Shown here piece by piece: positions 56,266 through 64,000 of a DNA stretch of 64,000 nucleotides (position 1 is its first letter; each line of letters opens with the position of its first letter). Under the pieces are notes generated by a model. It saw nothing but the letters and a program-made list of their open reading frames with translations. It was not told the DNA's origin and searched no databases. Both the position numbers and the translations under genes were made by a program. Source of the DNA: JARRKC01 sp963723965 (GTDB lineage Bacteria; Acidobacteriota; UBA6911; RPQK01; JAPXNP01); the NCBI GenBank assembly GCA_963723965.1, contig CAVRSV010000019.1:61170-125169 (forward strand). Reading direction: 5' to 3'.

Positions 56266-56886
56266 CTAGTTCCCTTTGCCGAAGTACTGTGGATACAGTC
56301 GCTCGGCACAGTCGGGACAGATGCCGTGGGAGAATTCGGTCTCCGAATGATCCACGATGTAGTCCTCGATGGCCGTCCAGTGGCCGGCATCGTCGCGGAT
56401 CTTCTTGCAGGAGGCGCAGATCGGCAACAGCCCGCTGAGTTTCCTCACATCGTCGAGAGCGCTCTGTAACTGACTCACCAAGAGCTTGTTCTCCTCCTCC
56501 ACCCGCTTCCGGATGGAGATGTCCGTAACAAAGCACATTATGAGCAGTTCCCCTGACATTTCGATCGAGCTCAAGCCGATCTCGACGGGAAACTCACGGC
56601 CGTCCTTCTTGAGCCCGGTGAGGTCCATCCCGACTCCCATGGGCCGAATCCGCGTGTGCCTGTGGAAGCCGTCGCGATGCCCCGCGTGCTGCGCACGCAG
56701 GCGCTGCGGTACGAGTGCCTCGATGTCCAACCCGAGCAGATCCGAAGCGGAATACTGAAACATCTCGAGGGCAGTCGAGTTCGAGGCCACGATCCTCCCG
56801 TCGGAATCCACCAACAACGCCGCAAAAGGTACGTGCTCGATCAGTTCTTGAATCGAGACCAGTCCCGAGTTCCGTGGCTCTTCCAT
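56266..56886 (-). CDS. PAS-domain protein with C-terminal Cys-rich motif
   Basis: 206 residues: a PAS domain (about 10-130, AALLVDSDGRIVASNSTALEMF and KKDGREFPVEIGLS), a coiled coil (130-155, RVEEENKLLVSQLQSALDDV) and a Cys-rich end PICASCKKIRDDAGHW... HGICPDCAERLY often found at the C-terminus of sensor proteins and likely binding a metal. No kinase or output domain, so it may modulate other regulators. Start supported by AAGG before the ATG. Minus strand, between his operon and motility genes. Confidence 0.85.
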   Translation of the reverse strand: MEEPRNSGLVSIQELIEHVPFAALLVDSDGRIVASNSTALEMFQYSASDLLGLDIEALVPQRLRAQHAGHRDGFHRHTRIRPMGVGMDLTGLKKDGREFPVEIGLSSIEMSGELLIMCFVTDISIRKRVEEENKLLVSQLQSALDDVRKLSGLLPICASCKKIRDDAGHWTAIEDYIVDHSETEFSHGICPDCAERLYPQYFGKGN

Positions 56887-57042
56887 CCTTACAGCCCCCT
56901 TCCCGGCAGAAGGCCCCGCGCCGGAGATGGGACGGCCGTCGAGAGAGAGGCGTTCACCTCGAGGCCCTTCCCGCGCTTTCCCGACTTCACCTTATCATCC
57001 CACCTTCCGCTCGACCCGTGTCATCCAACTCGTTGTTCTGGC

Positions 57043-57070
57043 TAAGGTGACGCCGTTTTGCTGCCGATAG
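57043..57070 (+). promoter_or_regulatory. Sigma-28-type promoter (HDOD unit)
   Basis: TAAGG, 15 bp, GCCGATAG: the -10 is 7/8 of the FliA consensus GCCGATAA and the spacing equals that of the flagellin promoter. It lies upstream of the small membrane ORF and the HDOD gene. The rest of 56887-57042 shows no feature. Confidence 0.6.
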
Positions 57071-57091
57071 ATTCCGATGGGAGTTACGTAT

Positions 57092-57244
57092 ATGACCGCG
57101 CTGCTATTCTGCATGCTGCTGCTGGGAGTCCTCAGCCGGCTGGCTCGGCCGAGTATCGTTCTGGTCCCAGCGCGGGTTCTGAACGGTCGGAAACGGGAAC
57201 GGGCCGCGTGGTCGTGGGCCAAACGAGGCGGCAAGACAAGCTAG
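57092..57244 (+). CDS. Putative 50-residue membrane protein
   Basis: An ORF below the usual size cut: ATG at 57092 with GGGAG 8 bp upstream (an in-frame ATG at 57077 gives 55 residues). The product has one hydrophobic segment (TALLFCMLLLGVLSRL) and a basic tail (NGRKRERAAW). It sits directly after the sigma-28-type promoter and 12 bp before the HDOD start. No homology recognised; it might be chance. Confidence 0.4.
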   Translation: MTALLFCMLLLGVLSRLARPSIVLVPARVLNGRKRERAAWSWAKRGGKTS

Positions 57245-57256
57245 ATCAGAAACCGC

Positions 57257-58099
57257 ATGACACTACCTCAGGGACTGGTCAGTCGGATCGAACACCTGGC
57301 GCCCATGCCGATCACGGCGCAGCGCCTGCTCTCCGTCATCAACGACGACAACGTCTCCCTCGCGGAGATTGCCAGAATCGTTGAGTTCGACGAGGCGCTG
57401 GTGTCGAACACCCTGCGCGTCGCCAACTCGGTCTACTTCTACCGCGGCAAGGCCGTCAGCGACGCTCGGACCGCGGTGGTTCGCCTGGGAACGACCAACC
57501 TGTTCAACATCATACTGGGGCAGTACCTGCGCCAACTGAGCATTCCGGCGCCGCTCTACGATCTTTCCGAGGATGACCTCTGGTTCCACTCCACGGTGTC
57601 TTCCCTGGCCGCCGAGGAAATTGCCCGGACATCGCCCGTCGATATCCCGCAGATCGCCAAGGTGGGGGCGCTGGTCCACGATGTCGGCAAGCTCATCATG
57701 GTGCGGTATTTCAAGGCCGACTACCGATCGGTCCTTGCTCTCAGCGAAAAGGGGGACCTCAGCTACGTCGATGCGGAGCGTCAGCTGTTCGGCTGCAGTC
57801 ACGCCGAGGTTGGTGGGGCGGTGGCTCGAGAATGGGGTTTTCCCGACGAAGTGCGGGACGCCATCGAGCGCCACCACGATGCCTTCCTCGAGGACTCCAA
57901 CCCGGTGTTGGACACGGTGGTGATGGCCAACCTGGTGGCCAAGACATTGGCAACGGGGCTCGGCGCGGAGGGGCTCAATTTCAGCGTCGACGAAAATGTC
58001 CGGCGACGGCTGGGACTCGAGTTCAAGAGCTTCTGCCGAATCTGTTCCCGCGTAGAGGAACAGATCTCGCAGGTCCGCCGGGTCTACGGCATTCAGTAG
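57257..58099 (+). CDS. HDOD-domain signalling protein
   Basis: 280 residues with the HDOD fold: MPITAQRLLSVINDDNVSLAEIARIVEFDEALVSNTLRVANS across residues about 15-55, ALVHDVGKLIMVRYF and HAEVGGAVAREWGFPDEVRDAIERHH. HDOD proteins are non-catalytic relatives of HD phosphohydrolases that act in signalling, often with chemotaxis or c-di-GMP systems. A sigma-28-type promoter lies upstream, so it is likely in the motility regulon. Confidence 0.9.
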   Translation: MTLPQGLVSRIEHLAPMPITAQRLLSVINDDNVSLAEIARIVEFDEALVSNTLRVANSVYFYRGKAVSDARTAVVRLGTTNLFNIILGQYLRQLSIPAPLYDLSEDDLWFHSTVSSLAAEEIARTSPVDIPQIAKVGALVHDVGKLIMVRYFKADYRSVLALSEKGDLSYVDAERQLFGCSHAEVGGAVAREWGFPDEVRDAIERHHDAFLEDSNPVLDTVVMANLVAKTLATGLGAEGLNFSVDENVRRRLGLEFKSFCRICSRVEEQISQVRRVYGIQ

Positions 58100-58170
58100 G
58101 CCCGCTCCAACGCCCTCCCCGGGGCCTCTCAGACCCCGCAATCGAGGGACTCGAACCGGTTTCATTTTCC

Positions 58171-58197
58171 TAAAGTTTCGTATGCCCACGCCGAGAA
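58171..58197 (+). promoter_or_regulatory. Sigma-28-type promoter of motAB
   Basis: TAAAGTTT-N11-GCCGAGAA, the FliA consensus with one mismatch (GCCGATAA) and exact spacing. Transcription would start near 58205, giving a 158-nt leader before motA. That leader holds a GGAGGCC/GGCCTCC hairpin at 58319-58348 just before the start codon. Confidence 0.85.
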
Positions 58198-58362
58198 TGA
58201 ATAGATGAGGACGCTTCGGCACCGCAGGGGACGTCCGAGCCGTCGCGAGTCCCGGCCGGCAGCCGGGGGGCTCCGAAGAATATCACTGGGGCCGGGGTGA
58301 GCAGCCACGGCAAAGCAGGGAGGCCACCAAGGATGGACCCGGGCCTCCGCAGATAGGTTCAG

Positions 58363-59151
58363 ATGGATCTGGCAACGGTCATTGGGATCATTTTCGGCGT
58401 GATCATTGTCTCCGCCGCCATCCTCACAGGCGGTGATAATCCTTTCCTGTTCATCAACTATCCGAGCATTCTCGTGGTCTTCGGAGGGACCTTCGCCACC
58501 CTGTTGATCCGCTTTCCCCTCGACCGCGTACTCAAGACCTTCCAGATCGTCAAACACGCCTTCACCTTCAAGCTGCCGAACCCCTACGAGGTCATTGAAG
58601 AGATGGTCTCGCTGGCGCGGAAATCGCGTAAGGACGGCCTCTTGTCCCTGGAGGACTACAACAGCACGGATTCGTTTCTGAACCGAGGTCTGATGCTGGT
58701 CGTGGACGGAGCCGAAGCCGATGCCGTCGAGAGCGTCCTGTTGACGGACATTCGCTATTTCCGGCAGCGTCACAAACACGGGCAGGACATCCTGAAGGCG
58801 ATGGGGGAAGCCGCGCCTGCCTTCGGCATGATCGGCACCCTGATCGGTCTCGTGCTGATGCTGTCCAACATGCAGGATGTCACGCAGCTCGGTCCGGCGA
58901 TGGCGGTCGCCATCCTGACCACGCTGTACGGCTCTCTCATTGCCAACCTGATCGCGCTGCCCCTGGCGAAGAAGCTGGAGATCCGGAGCAAGGAGGAAAG
59001 CCTGATCCGTGAGGTGATGCTCGTGGGTCTGGTGAACATCGCCAAGGGCGAGAATCCCAGGATGATCGAGACGGTCCTCAAGGCATTTCTGGCAGATAAG
59101 AACGTTCCTGCCGAACCGGAGCAGAAGCCCCGAGAGGTCAAGGCCGCATGA
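58363..59151 (+). CDS. motA: Flagellar motor stator protein MotA
   Basis: 262 residues with four membrane helices and the MotA pattern: INYPSILVVFGGTFATLLI, a cytoplasmic loop with RxxKDGLLSLED, GEAAPAFGMIGTLIGLVLML (conserved Pro) and ILTTLYGSLIANLIALPLAKKL. Forms the proton- or sodium-conducting stator with MotB; ion not decidable. Stop overlaps motB start (ATGA). Confidence 0.94.
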   Translation: MDLATVIGIIFGVIIVSAAILTGGDNPFLFINYPSILVVFGGTFATLLIRFPLDRVLKTFQIVKHAFTFKLPNPYEVIEEMVSLARKSRKDGLLSLEDYNSTDSFLNRGLMLVVDGAEADAVESVLLTDIRYFRQRHKHGQDILKAMGEAAPAFGMIGTLIGLVLMLSNMQDVTQLGPAMAVAILTTLYGSLIANLIALPLAKKLEIRSKEESLIREVMLVGLVNIAKGENPRMIETVLKAFLADKNVPAEPEQKPREVKAA

Positions 59152-59912
59152 GCGTCAATCTGGAACCGGAAGAAGAGGAACAAGGGGAAGGCGCACCGGC
59201 CTGGATGGTCCAGTTCGGGGACATGATGAGCCTCCTGCTGGTCTTCTTCATCCTGCTTTTGTCGTTTTCCGAGATCGATGCCGTCAAGTATCGGGCTCTC
59301 AGCGATTCGTTCCGCGAGGCCTTCGGGAAGACGGACAAGGTCGAGGACATGTTCAACGATCCGCAGGCCGCAGCGGAATTGATCGAGGAGAAGTCCGGGT
59401 CCCACAGCGATGCCATCCTGGACGAACTCCGATCGATCATTCCCCAGACCTATCCCGGGGCTCTTCCAAACACTAGCGACGGCAAGGGCTACCTGATTCG
59501 AATCCCGGGCCGGCTGCTCTTCGACACCGGTAAGGACGAGCTGAAGGCGGGCATGAAACCGAAGCTGGAACAGATGGCCGAACTGCTCAAACGGCGCACC
59601 GAGGTCGTGCTGCGAGTCGACGGACACACCGACAACGTTCCGATCAATACGGCTCGGTTTCAGTCGAACTGGGAGCTTTCGGCGGCCCGGGCTCTGGCCG
59701 TCGTCCACTTCATGATCGACGAGTGCGGCGTGGCGGCCGACCGGATCTCCGGCGCAGCGTTTGGAGAGAGCCGCCCCATTGCCCCCAATGATTCACCCGA
59801 GAACCGGGAGTTGAACCGGCGCGTCGAGTTCCGGTTTGTCCAAGGTGATGAGGAAAGTAACTATGAGATCAGCTACCCCACGACCCCAGCAGACACCGAC
59901 AATGCCCACTGA
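59148..59912 (+). CDS. motB: Flagellar motor stator protein MotB
   Basis: 254 residues: one membrane helix about 18-42 with the ion-binding Asp in QFGDMMSLLLVFFILLL and an OmpA-like peptidoglycan-binding domain about 115-240 (LLFDTGKDELK, VDGHTDNVPI, NWELSAARALAVVHFM, NRRVEFRF). Confidence 0.95.
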   Translation: MSVNLEPEEEEQGEGAPAWMVQFGDMMSLLLVFFILLLSFSEIDAVKYRALSDSFREAFGKTDKVEDMFNDPQAAAELIEEKSGSHSDAILDELRSIIPQTYPGALPNTSDGKGYLIRIPGRLLFDTGKDELKAGMKPKLEQMAELLKRRTEVVLRVDGHTDNVPINTARFQSNWELSAARALAVVHFMIDECGVAADRISGAAFGESRPIAPNDSPENRELNRRVEFRFVQGDEESNYEISYPTTPADTDNAH

Positions 59913-61032
59913 TCCCTATCCGTGGATTGACGCGCTGCCGTCGGCTGATCCCAACCAGTATCTCGTCGGCGGAGCTGGACGCATCCTTGTGGTCGACGAC
60001 GAGGTGACCATTCGGGATCTGCTGTCCCAGTTCCTCAGCGCCCAGGGCTTCGAGTGCCACACGGCGGATTCCGGGCAGTCGGCTCTCGGGGAGATCCAGC
60101 AGAGCCGGTTCGACCTGGTGATCTCGGACATACGGATGCCGGCCGTGACGGGCCTGGAACTGCTCGAGCATGTCCACGAACACCACCCGACACTGCCGGT
60201 CATCATGATCACCGCCGTTGCGGACCTCGAGACGGCGGTCGACGCCATGAAGCAGGGAGCGGCCGACTACATCACCAAGCCCTTCGATCTGAAAAAGGTC
60301 GTGGGCAGCGTCCAGAACGCCCTCCAGACGCGGGTGCGGCGACTCCAGGATGACCAACTTCAGTCGCGGCTTCAGGATATGGTGCAGTCGAAGTCGTACG
60401 CCCTCGATTCCGCCCTGCGGTCGCTCAACGTCCAACGCGACATGACGCTGGAGGCCCTGGTCCGGGCGCTGGATGCCCGCGAAAGCGAAACCCGGTGCCA
60501 CTCGCTGCGGGTCCAGAGCTACGCCCTCCGGCTGGCGCGCCAGTTCGATCTCACGGGCCAGGCGCTCGAGGAAGTGGCCCGGGGCGCGCTGCTGCATGAC
60601 ATCGGCAAGATCGGAATCTCGGATGCCATTCTGCTCAAACCCGGCAAGCTCACCGAGGAGGAGTGGCACGAGATGAAGAAGCACCCCAGTCTCGGCTACG
60701 AGATCCTGCGGGGCATCGACTTCCTGGACGGCGCCACCGAACTGGTCCTGCGCCACCACGAGCGCTGGAACGGATCGGGCTACCCGGACGGTCTGCAGGG
60801 GAGGTTCATCCCCTTCGGAGCCCGGCTGTTTGGGATCGTGGATTCTTACGACGCCATGACGTCGGACCGTCCCTATCGGAAGGCCCTGAGCACCGACTAC
60901 GCCCGAGAGGAGCTGTCTCGATTCTCGGGAGTGCTCTACGATCCCGAGATCGTGGAGGCCTTCCTGGACATCCACCAATCGGAGCTGGACGAGATCAGCC
61001 GCTGCTGCGCGGAATTGATCGATCCGGCGTAG
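59863..61032 (+). CDS. Response regulator with HD-GYP phosphodiesterase domain
   Basis: 389 residues from the ATG at 59863, which has AGGAAAG 5 bp upstream and overlaps the end of motB; an ATG at 59902 is a weaker choice. Receiver domain about 38-155 with phospho-acceptor D89 (VISDIRMP), then HD-GYP about 200-385 with LLHDIGKIG, HPSLGYEIL and HHERWNGSGYPDGLQG. All metal ligands and the GYP triad are intact, so it should hydrolyse c-di-GMP. Cotranscribed with motAB, linking c-di-GMP to motor output. Confidence 0.94.
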   Translation: MRSATPRPQQTPTMPTDPYPWIDALPSADPNQYLVGGAGRILVVDDEVTIRDLLSQFLSAQGFECHTADSGQSALGEIQQSRFDLVISDIRMPAVTGLELLEHVHEHHPTLPVIMITAVADLETAVDAMKQGAADYITKPFDLKKVVGSVQNALQTRVRRLQDDQLQSRLQDMVQSKSYALDSALRSLNVQRDMTLEALVRALDARESETRCHSLRVQSYALRLARQFDLTGQALEEVARGALLHDIGKIGISDAILLKPGKLTEEEWHEMKKHPSLGYEILRGIDFLDGATELVLRHHERWNGSGYPDGLQGRFIPFGARLFGIVDSYDAMTSDRPYRKALSTDYAREELSRFSGVLYDPEIVEAFLDIHQSELDEISRCCAELIDPA

Positions 61033-61049
61033 GCCGACGCACTTTTCTC

Positions 61050-61077
61050 TACAGACGATGCGCAAGGACGCCGATAA
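61050..61077 (+). promoter_or_regulatory. Sigma-28-type promoter of flagellin
   Basis: TACAG, 15 bp, GCCGATAA: perfect -10 octamer. Transcription from about 61084 gives a 92-nt leader with two small hairpins (GCTGGT/ACCAGC at 61105-61124 and GGGCAT/ATGCCC at 61131-61144) before a strong AAGGAGG site at 61160. Confidence 0.85.
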
Positions 61078-61175
61078 GTAGAGAAGCGAAAGTTTTTGAG
61101 GGTAGCTGGTACCCGTGAACCAGCGAGAAAGGGCATGGATGCCCCGAATGTTTCGCATCAAGGAGGAAGAGGAAA

Positions 61176-62055
61176 ATGGGAGGATTTAGCGTACTCAACA
61201 ATCTGGCCAGCCTGACCGCACAGCAGCAGTCCAGCATCACGCAGATGAATCTGCAGAAGACTCTGTTCCGGCTCTCGAGCGGAAAGCGCATCGTCAGCGG
61301 AGGCGACGACGCCGCCGGTTTGGCCATCGCAGACGGTTTGCAGGCCCAGATTCGTTCGCTGACCCAGTCGGTTCGAAACGCCAACGACGGCATCGGCTTC
61401 ATCCAGACGGCCGACAGCGCCCTGGGGCAGGTGACCAACCTGCTCAACCGTGCTGCCACGCTGTTGACGGAAGCCGCGACTGGCACCAACTGCGGACACG
61501 CCTCGACAAGATCGAAACCGAGCTCAGGTCAGATCTACCAGGAAATCGACCGTGTCGGAGTCGCCACGACGTTCAACGGAACCGCTGTCTTCGATGCGAT
61601 GACATGAGATCTTCATCGGTGACACGACGAACGCGACGATGCGCGTCCGCTGCTCACGTGTCGTTCACGGTGCGGTGCCTCAGTTCACGTGATCCGGCCT
61701 GCTGAGCGGCCACTGAGCTTTGCGCGGGACTGTGACCGCAGTCGGATCGACATGACGGTCTCGATCGCGGCGCCGATGCCACTGCGATGCTCGAGGAAGT
61801 CAAGGCCGCGATCGAGACGATTGCCGAACAACGCGGGGCTCTCTGGGCGCCAGCATGAACCGGCTCGAAAACTCGGTCAGCATCATGCAGTCCCAGATTC
61901 AGAATCTGACGGCTGCCGAATCCCAGATCCGGGATGCCGACATGGCGGCCGAAGTGGCGAACATGACCAAGTTCCAGATCCTGTCGCAGGTCGGCCTGGC
62001 CTCCATGGCCCAGGCGAATGCGACCTCCCAGGGAGTCCTGTCACTGCTTCGGTAA
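61176..62055 (+). pseudogene. fliC: Flagellin, reading frame broken by several indels
   Basis: The first about 100 residues are a normal flagellin N-terminus (LNNLASLTAQQQSSITQM, LQKTLFRLSSGKRI, DDAAGLAIADGLQAQIRSL) and the end (from 61855, MNRLENSVSIMQSQIQNL to SQGVLSLLR) a normal C-terminus in a different frame. Between about 61490 and 61840 at least four single-base shifts are needed; for example KIETEL and IYQEIDRVGVATTFNG lie in different frames, and EIFIGDTTNATM follows a premature stop. Intact length would be about 293 residues. I read this as sequence error rather than decay, but cannot prove it. Confidence 0.85.
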
Positions 62056-62082
62056 GACCGGGACAATCTGGTCTGACAACTG

Positions 62083-62108
62083 GAGCCGCCTCCCTCGGGG
62101 GGCGGCTC
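62083..62108 (+). terminator. Hairpin between flagellin and flaG
   Basis: GAGCCGCC (62083-62090) and GGCGGCTC (62101-62108) form a perfect 8-bp stem with a 10-base loop. No T-run follows, so it may be a weak terminator, an RNA-stability element or an attenuator. Confidence 0.5.
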
Positions 62109-62130
62109 GTCCTCACACAAGGAGGGCGCC

Positions 62131-62475
62131 ATGGCTGATCAAACAGTCGCATTGATGATCGAGCGGGCCGGTGGATCCGGCTTCTCGGGCGCCCAACCGT
62201 ATTCGGGTCCGCTTGCCGACCGCGGGCAAACGGTCTCCCCGGGAGCGGCGCGTACTCAGAAGCAGGCGCCGGCGGGCTCGCAAGAGCCATCCACTGCAGA
62301 CGCTTCCGGCGATTGGGCACGGCTCGTTCAGGACGAGGAATCCGGACGGTCCTACGTTCAGATTCTGGATCGAAGAACGGGAGAGGTCATCTACGAGATC
62401 CCTCCCGAGGAAATCCAGAAACTCGGCAAACTTCTCAAAGAGATGACCGGCTCGATGGTCGATACCGTCGCTTGA
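62131..62475 (+). CDS. flaG: FlaG-family flagellar protein
   Basis: 114 residues: a disordered N-terminal half and the FlaG domain (about 60-114, RSYVQILDRRTGEVIYEIPPEEIQKLGKLL). FlaG influences filament length. AAGGAGG precedes the ATG. The frame is intact although both neighbours are broken. Confidence 0.9.
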   Translation: MADQTVALMIERAGGSGFSGAQPYSGPLADRGQTVSPGAARTQKQAPAGSQEPSTADASGDWARLVQDEESGRSYVQILDRRTGEVIYEIPPEEIQKLGKLLKEMTGSMVDTVA

Positions 62476-62487
62476 CAAGGAGGCAGA

Positions 62488-64000
62488 GTGTGGGAGGCTT
62501 CGGAGATACAGGTCGGAAGTCTGGACGTCAGTTCGATCGTCTCGCAGTTGATGTACGTCGAGCGGGCTCCGGTCCGGCAGCTCGATTCGCGCATCACGAA
62601 CTACCAGAACAAGATCGACGCCTACAACAAGCTCAACTCGAACCTGAGCGAGCTGCTCTCGAGCCTGAACGACCTCAGCGATCCGGACGTCTTCTCCTCG
62701 AAGTCCACCGCCTCCTCCGATAAGTCGATTCTGGAGGCCAGCGCGTCCGGCTCGGCTGTCGCAGGGCACCTATCAGATCCAGGTCGACCGTTTGGCGCTG
62801 TACGACAATTTCGCGTCCGACGAGCGCTTCACTACCATCGAGCGAGATCGATCGGAACCGGATCGTTCGATCCTCGTCGTCGGCGATTCCAGCTACACCA
62901 TCACGATCGATTCCTCGAACAACACGCTGGATGGACTGCGCAAAGCGATCAATGCTTCGGAGGCTCCGGTCAATGCCTCCATCATCAACGACGGAACGCG
63001 GCTATCGGCTGACGGTCACAAGCGAAGACTCCGGCTCGGCAAACGCAATCTCGATTCAGAACAACACGCTGACGCTCTCCGACGGCTCGACGCCTCTGAC
63101 CCTGTCGCGGACCCATGACATCGCGGATGTGAGTGAACTCGATGCCGCATTCACCGTCAACGGACTGCGCGGTCACGAGCTCGAGCAACCAGGTGGACGA
63201 CGTCATCGAGGGGGTCACGCTCAATCTCAAGAGCGCTTCGACCTCCACGGTGACACTGACCGTCGCCAACGACACCGAAGCCGTCAAATCCAAGATCGAG
63301 GCCTTCGTCGACAGCTACAACAAGGCCTACCAGTTCCTGAATTCGCAGTTCGAGGTGATCGGCGCGACCGGTCGCGCCGGGACCCTCGCGGGCGACTCGA
63401 CGGTGCGAGCCATCCAGTCTCAGCTGGCGAGCGTCGTCAGCGGCGCGATCAGCGGGCCTGAGCGGGGGTCTGACGACACTCGGATCGGCCGGAATCGAAC
63501 TGCAAAACGACGGAACTCTCCAGATCAACTCGTCCGATCTCGACGAGGTCCTCGACCGATCATTTCGACGAGATTGCCGGCCTGTTCGCGGCGATCGGCG
63601 ATACGACCAATGCGCGGGTCTCCTACATCTCCAGCACGTCGGACACCGTTGCGGGGACCTATCAGGTCGACATCTCGACGGTTCCCGAAGCCGCGACCGT
63701 CACGGCACCCAATGCCATTGCCACGACCCTGGGAGTGGATGAGACTCTGACTTTCACCATGGGGAGCCTGGACTTCGCAGGTCAGCCTGACCAGCGATAT
63801 GACGCTGGAGCAGGTCGTCCAGGCCATCAACGCCCAATTGGAGGCAGACGGGCTGGCGATGTCGGCTGAACAGTCCGGTACGAGCCTGATTCTGACGTCC
63901 GATCAGACGGGCGACAGCGTGAGCTTCTCGGTCACGTCGGATGTTGAAGGGGCCGGAACCGGAATTGGGACGGCCGGGCTTTCCGACACGGGCGTCTCAG
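62488..64000 (+). pseudogene. fliD: Flagellar cap protein FliD, partial and frameshifted
   Basis: FliD sequence is spread over all three frames: EIQVGSLDVSSIVSQLMYVER (from 62503), GTYQIQVDRLALYDNFASDERF, YRLTVTSEDSGSANAISIQN, AVTSSSNQVDDVIEGVTLNL and later VSYISSTSDTVAGTYQVDIST with a hook-like insert. At least five single-base insertions are needed (near 62765, 62998, 63163, 63455 and 63775). The gene continues past the right edge. The start is uncertain: GTG at 62488 or 62490 after AAGGAGG at 62477. Intact, it would cap the filament at the cell surface. Confidence 0.85.

Noticed and set aside
58118..58160. tRNA-like T-loop (CCGGTTCGAGTCCC on the minus strand)
   Set aside because: The flanking five bases on each side do not pair and no anticodon or acceptor stem can be built.
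58290..58350. c-di-GMP-I (GEMM) riboswitch before motA
   Set aside because: GTGAGCAGCCACGG resembles part of the aptamer but lacks the GCAAAGCC core and the second stem's conserved bases.

Overview
The window is a high-GC, densely packed bacterial chromosome segment from a Gram-negative, flagellated organism. The best guess is a member of the Acidobacteriota or a close relative. That rests on an Oar-type outer-membrane receptor, a CRTAC1/FG-GAP lipoprotein, several exported or Tat-type Gfo/Idh/MocA oxidoreductases, a multihaem c-type cytochrome bc complex and a TrpR-family (YerC) regulator in front of a compact his operon. No 16S gene or other decisive marker is present, so the phylum is inference. 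I see no insertion sequence, prophage, tRNA, rRNA or CRISPR array.

Layout. 1-0.4 kb: end of a CRTAC1 lipoprotein gene. 0.7-8.0 kb (minus strand): a respiratory operon reading, in transcription order, pentahaem lipoprotein cytochrome, Rieske protein, cytochrome b, 11-haem membrane-anchored cytochrome, small cytochrome c, a sensor kinase with two periplasmic CxxCH motifs, and its NarL-type regulator. 8.3-21.2 kb: housekeeping and transport genes (aldolase, LOG protein, DHA2 exporter, R3H ATPase, M20 amidohydrolase, thioredoxin-like protein, APC permease, exported isoaspartyl methyltransferase, tag, thiC with a TPP riboswitch). 22.0-29.6 kb: Gfo/Idh-DoxX-ApbE operon, xylulokinase, TGS GTPase, TPR protein. 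29.8-33.4 kb: an exported protein coupled to an Oar-like barrel that appears to lack its plug. 33.4-41 kb: PPi-type phosphofructokinase and a GH88/uronate-type sugar cluster. 41-49 kb: BtuFCD-type ABC transporter, M28 peptidase, DinB, D-threonine-aldolase-like enzyme, Tpx, a membrane-tethered MlaF-like ATPase. 49.2-56.1 kb: complete hisG-D-C-B-H-A-F-IE operon led by yerC. 56.3-64 kb: PAS protein, HDOD protein, motAB, HD-GYP regulator, flagellin, flaG and fliD.

Three things stand out beyond ordinary annotation. First, the quinol-oxidising complex pairs cytochrome b and Rieske with an 11-haem cytochrome in place of cytochrome c1 and carries its own c-haem-bearing two-component system in the same operon. 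Second, the intergenic spaces are filled with a family of heptanucleotide-phased arrays (strict 7-bp period, several different motifs), often starting at the stop codon of a flanking gene, plus a 160-bp element present twice in inverted orientation. Third, good regulatory signals can be read directly: a 12-bp-arm palindrome embracing a probable leaderless yerC-his promoter, and three sigma-28-type promoters in front of the HDOD, motAB and flagellin genes.

The last 2.5 kb (fliC middle, fliD) contains many single-base frameshifts while flaG between them is intact; sequence error near a contig end is the most likely cause.
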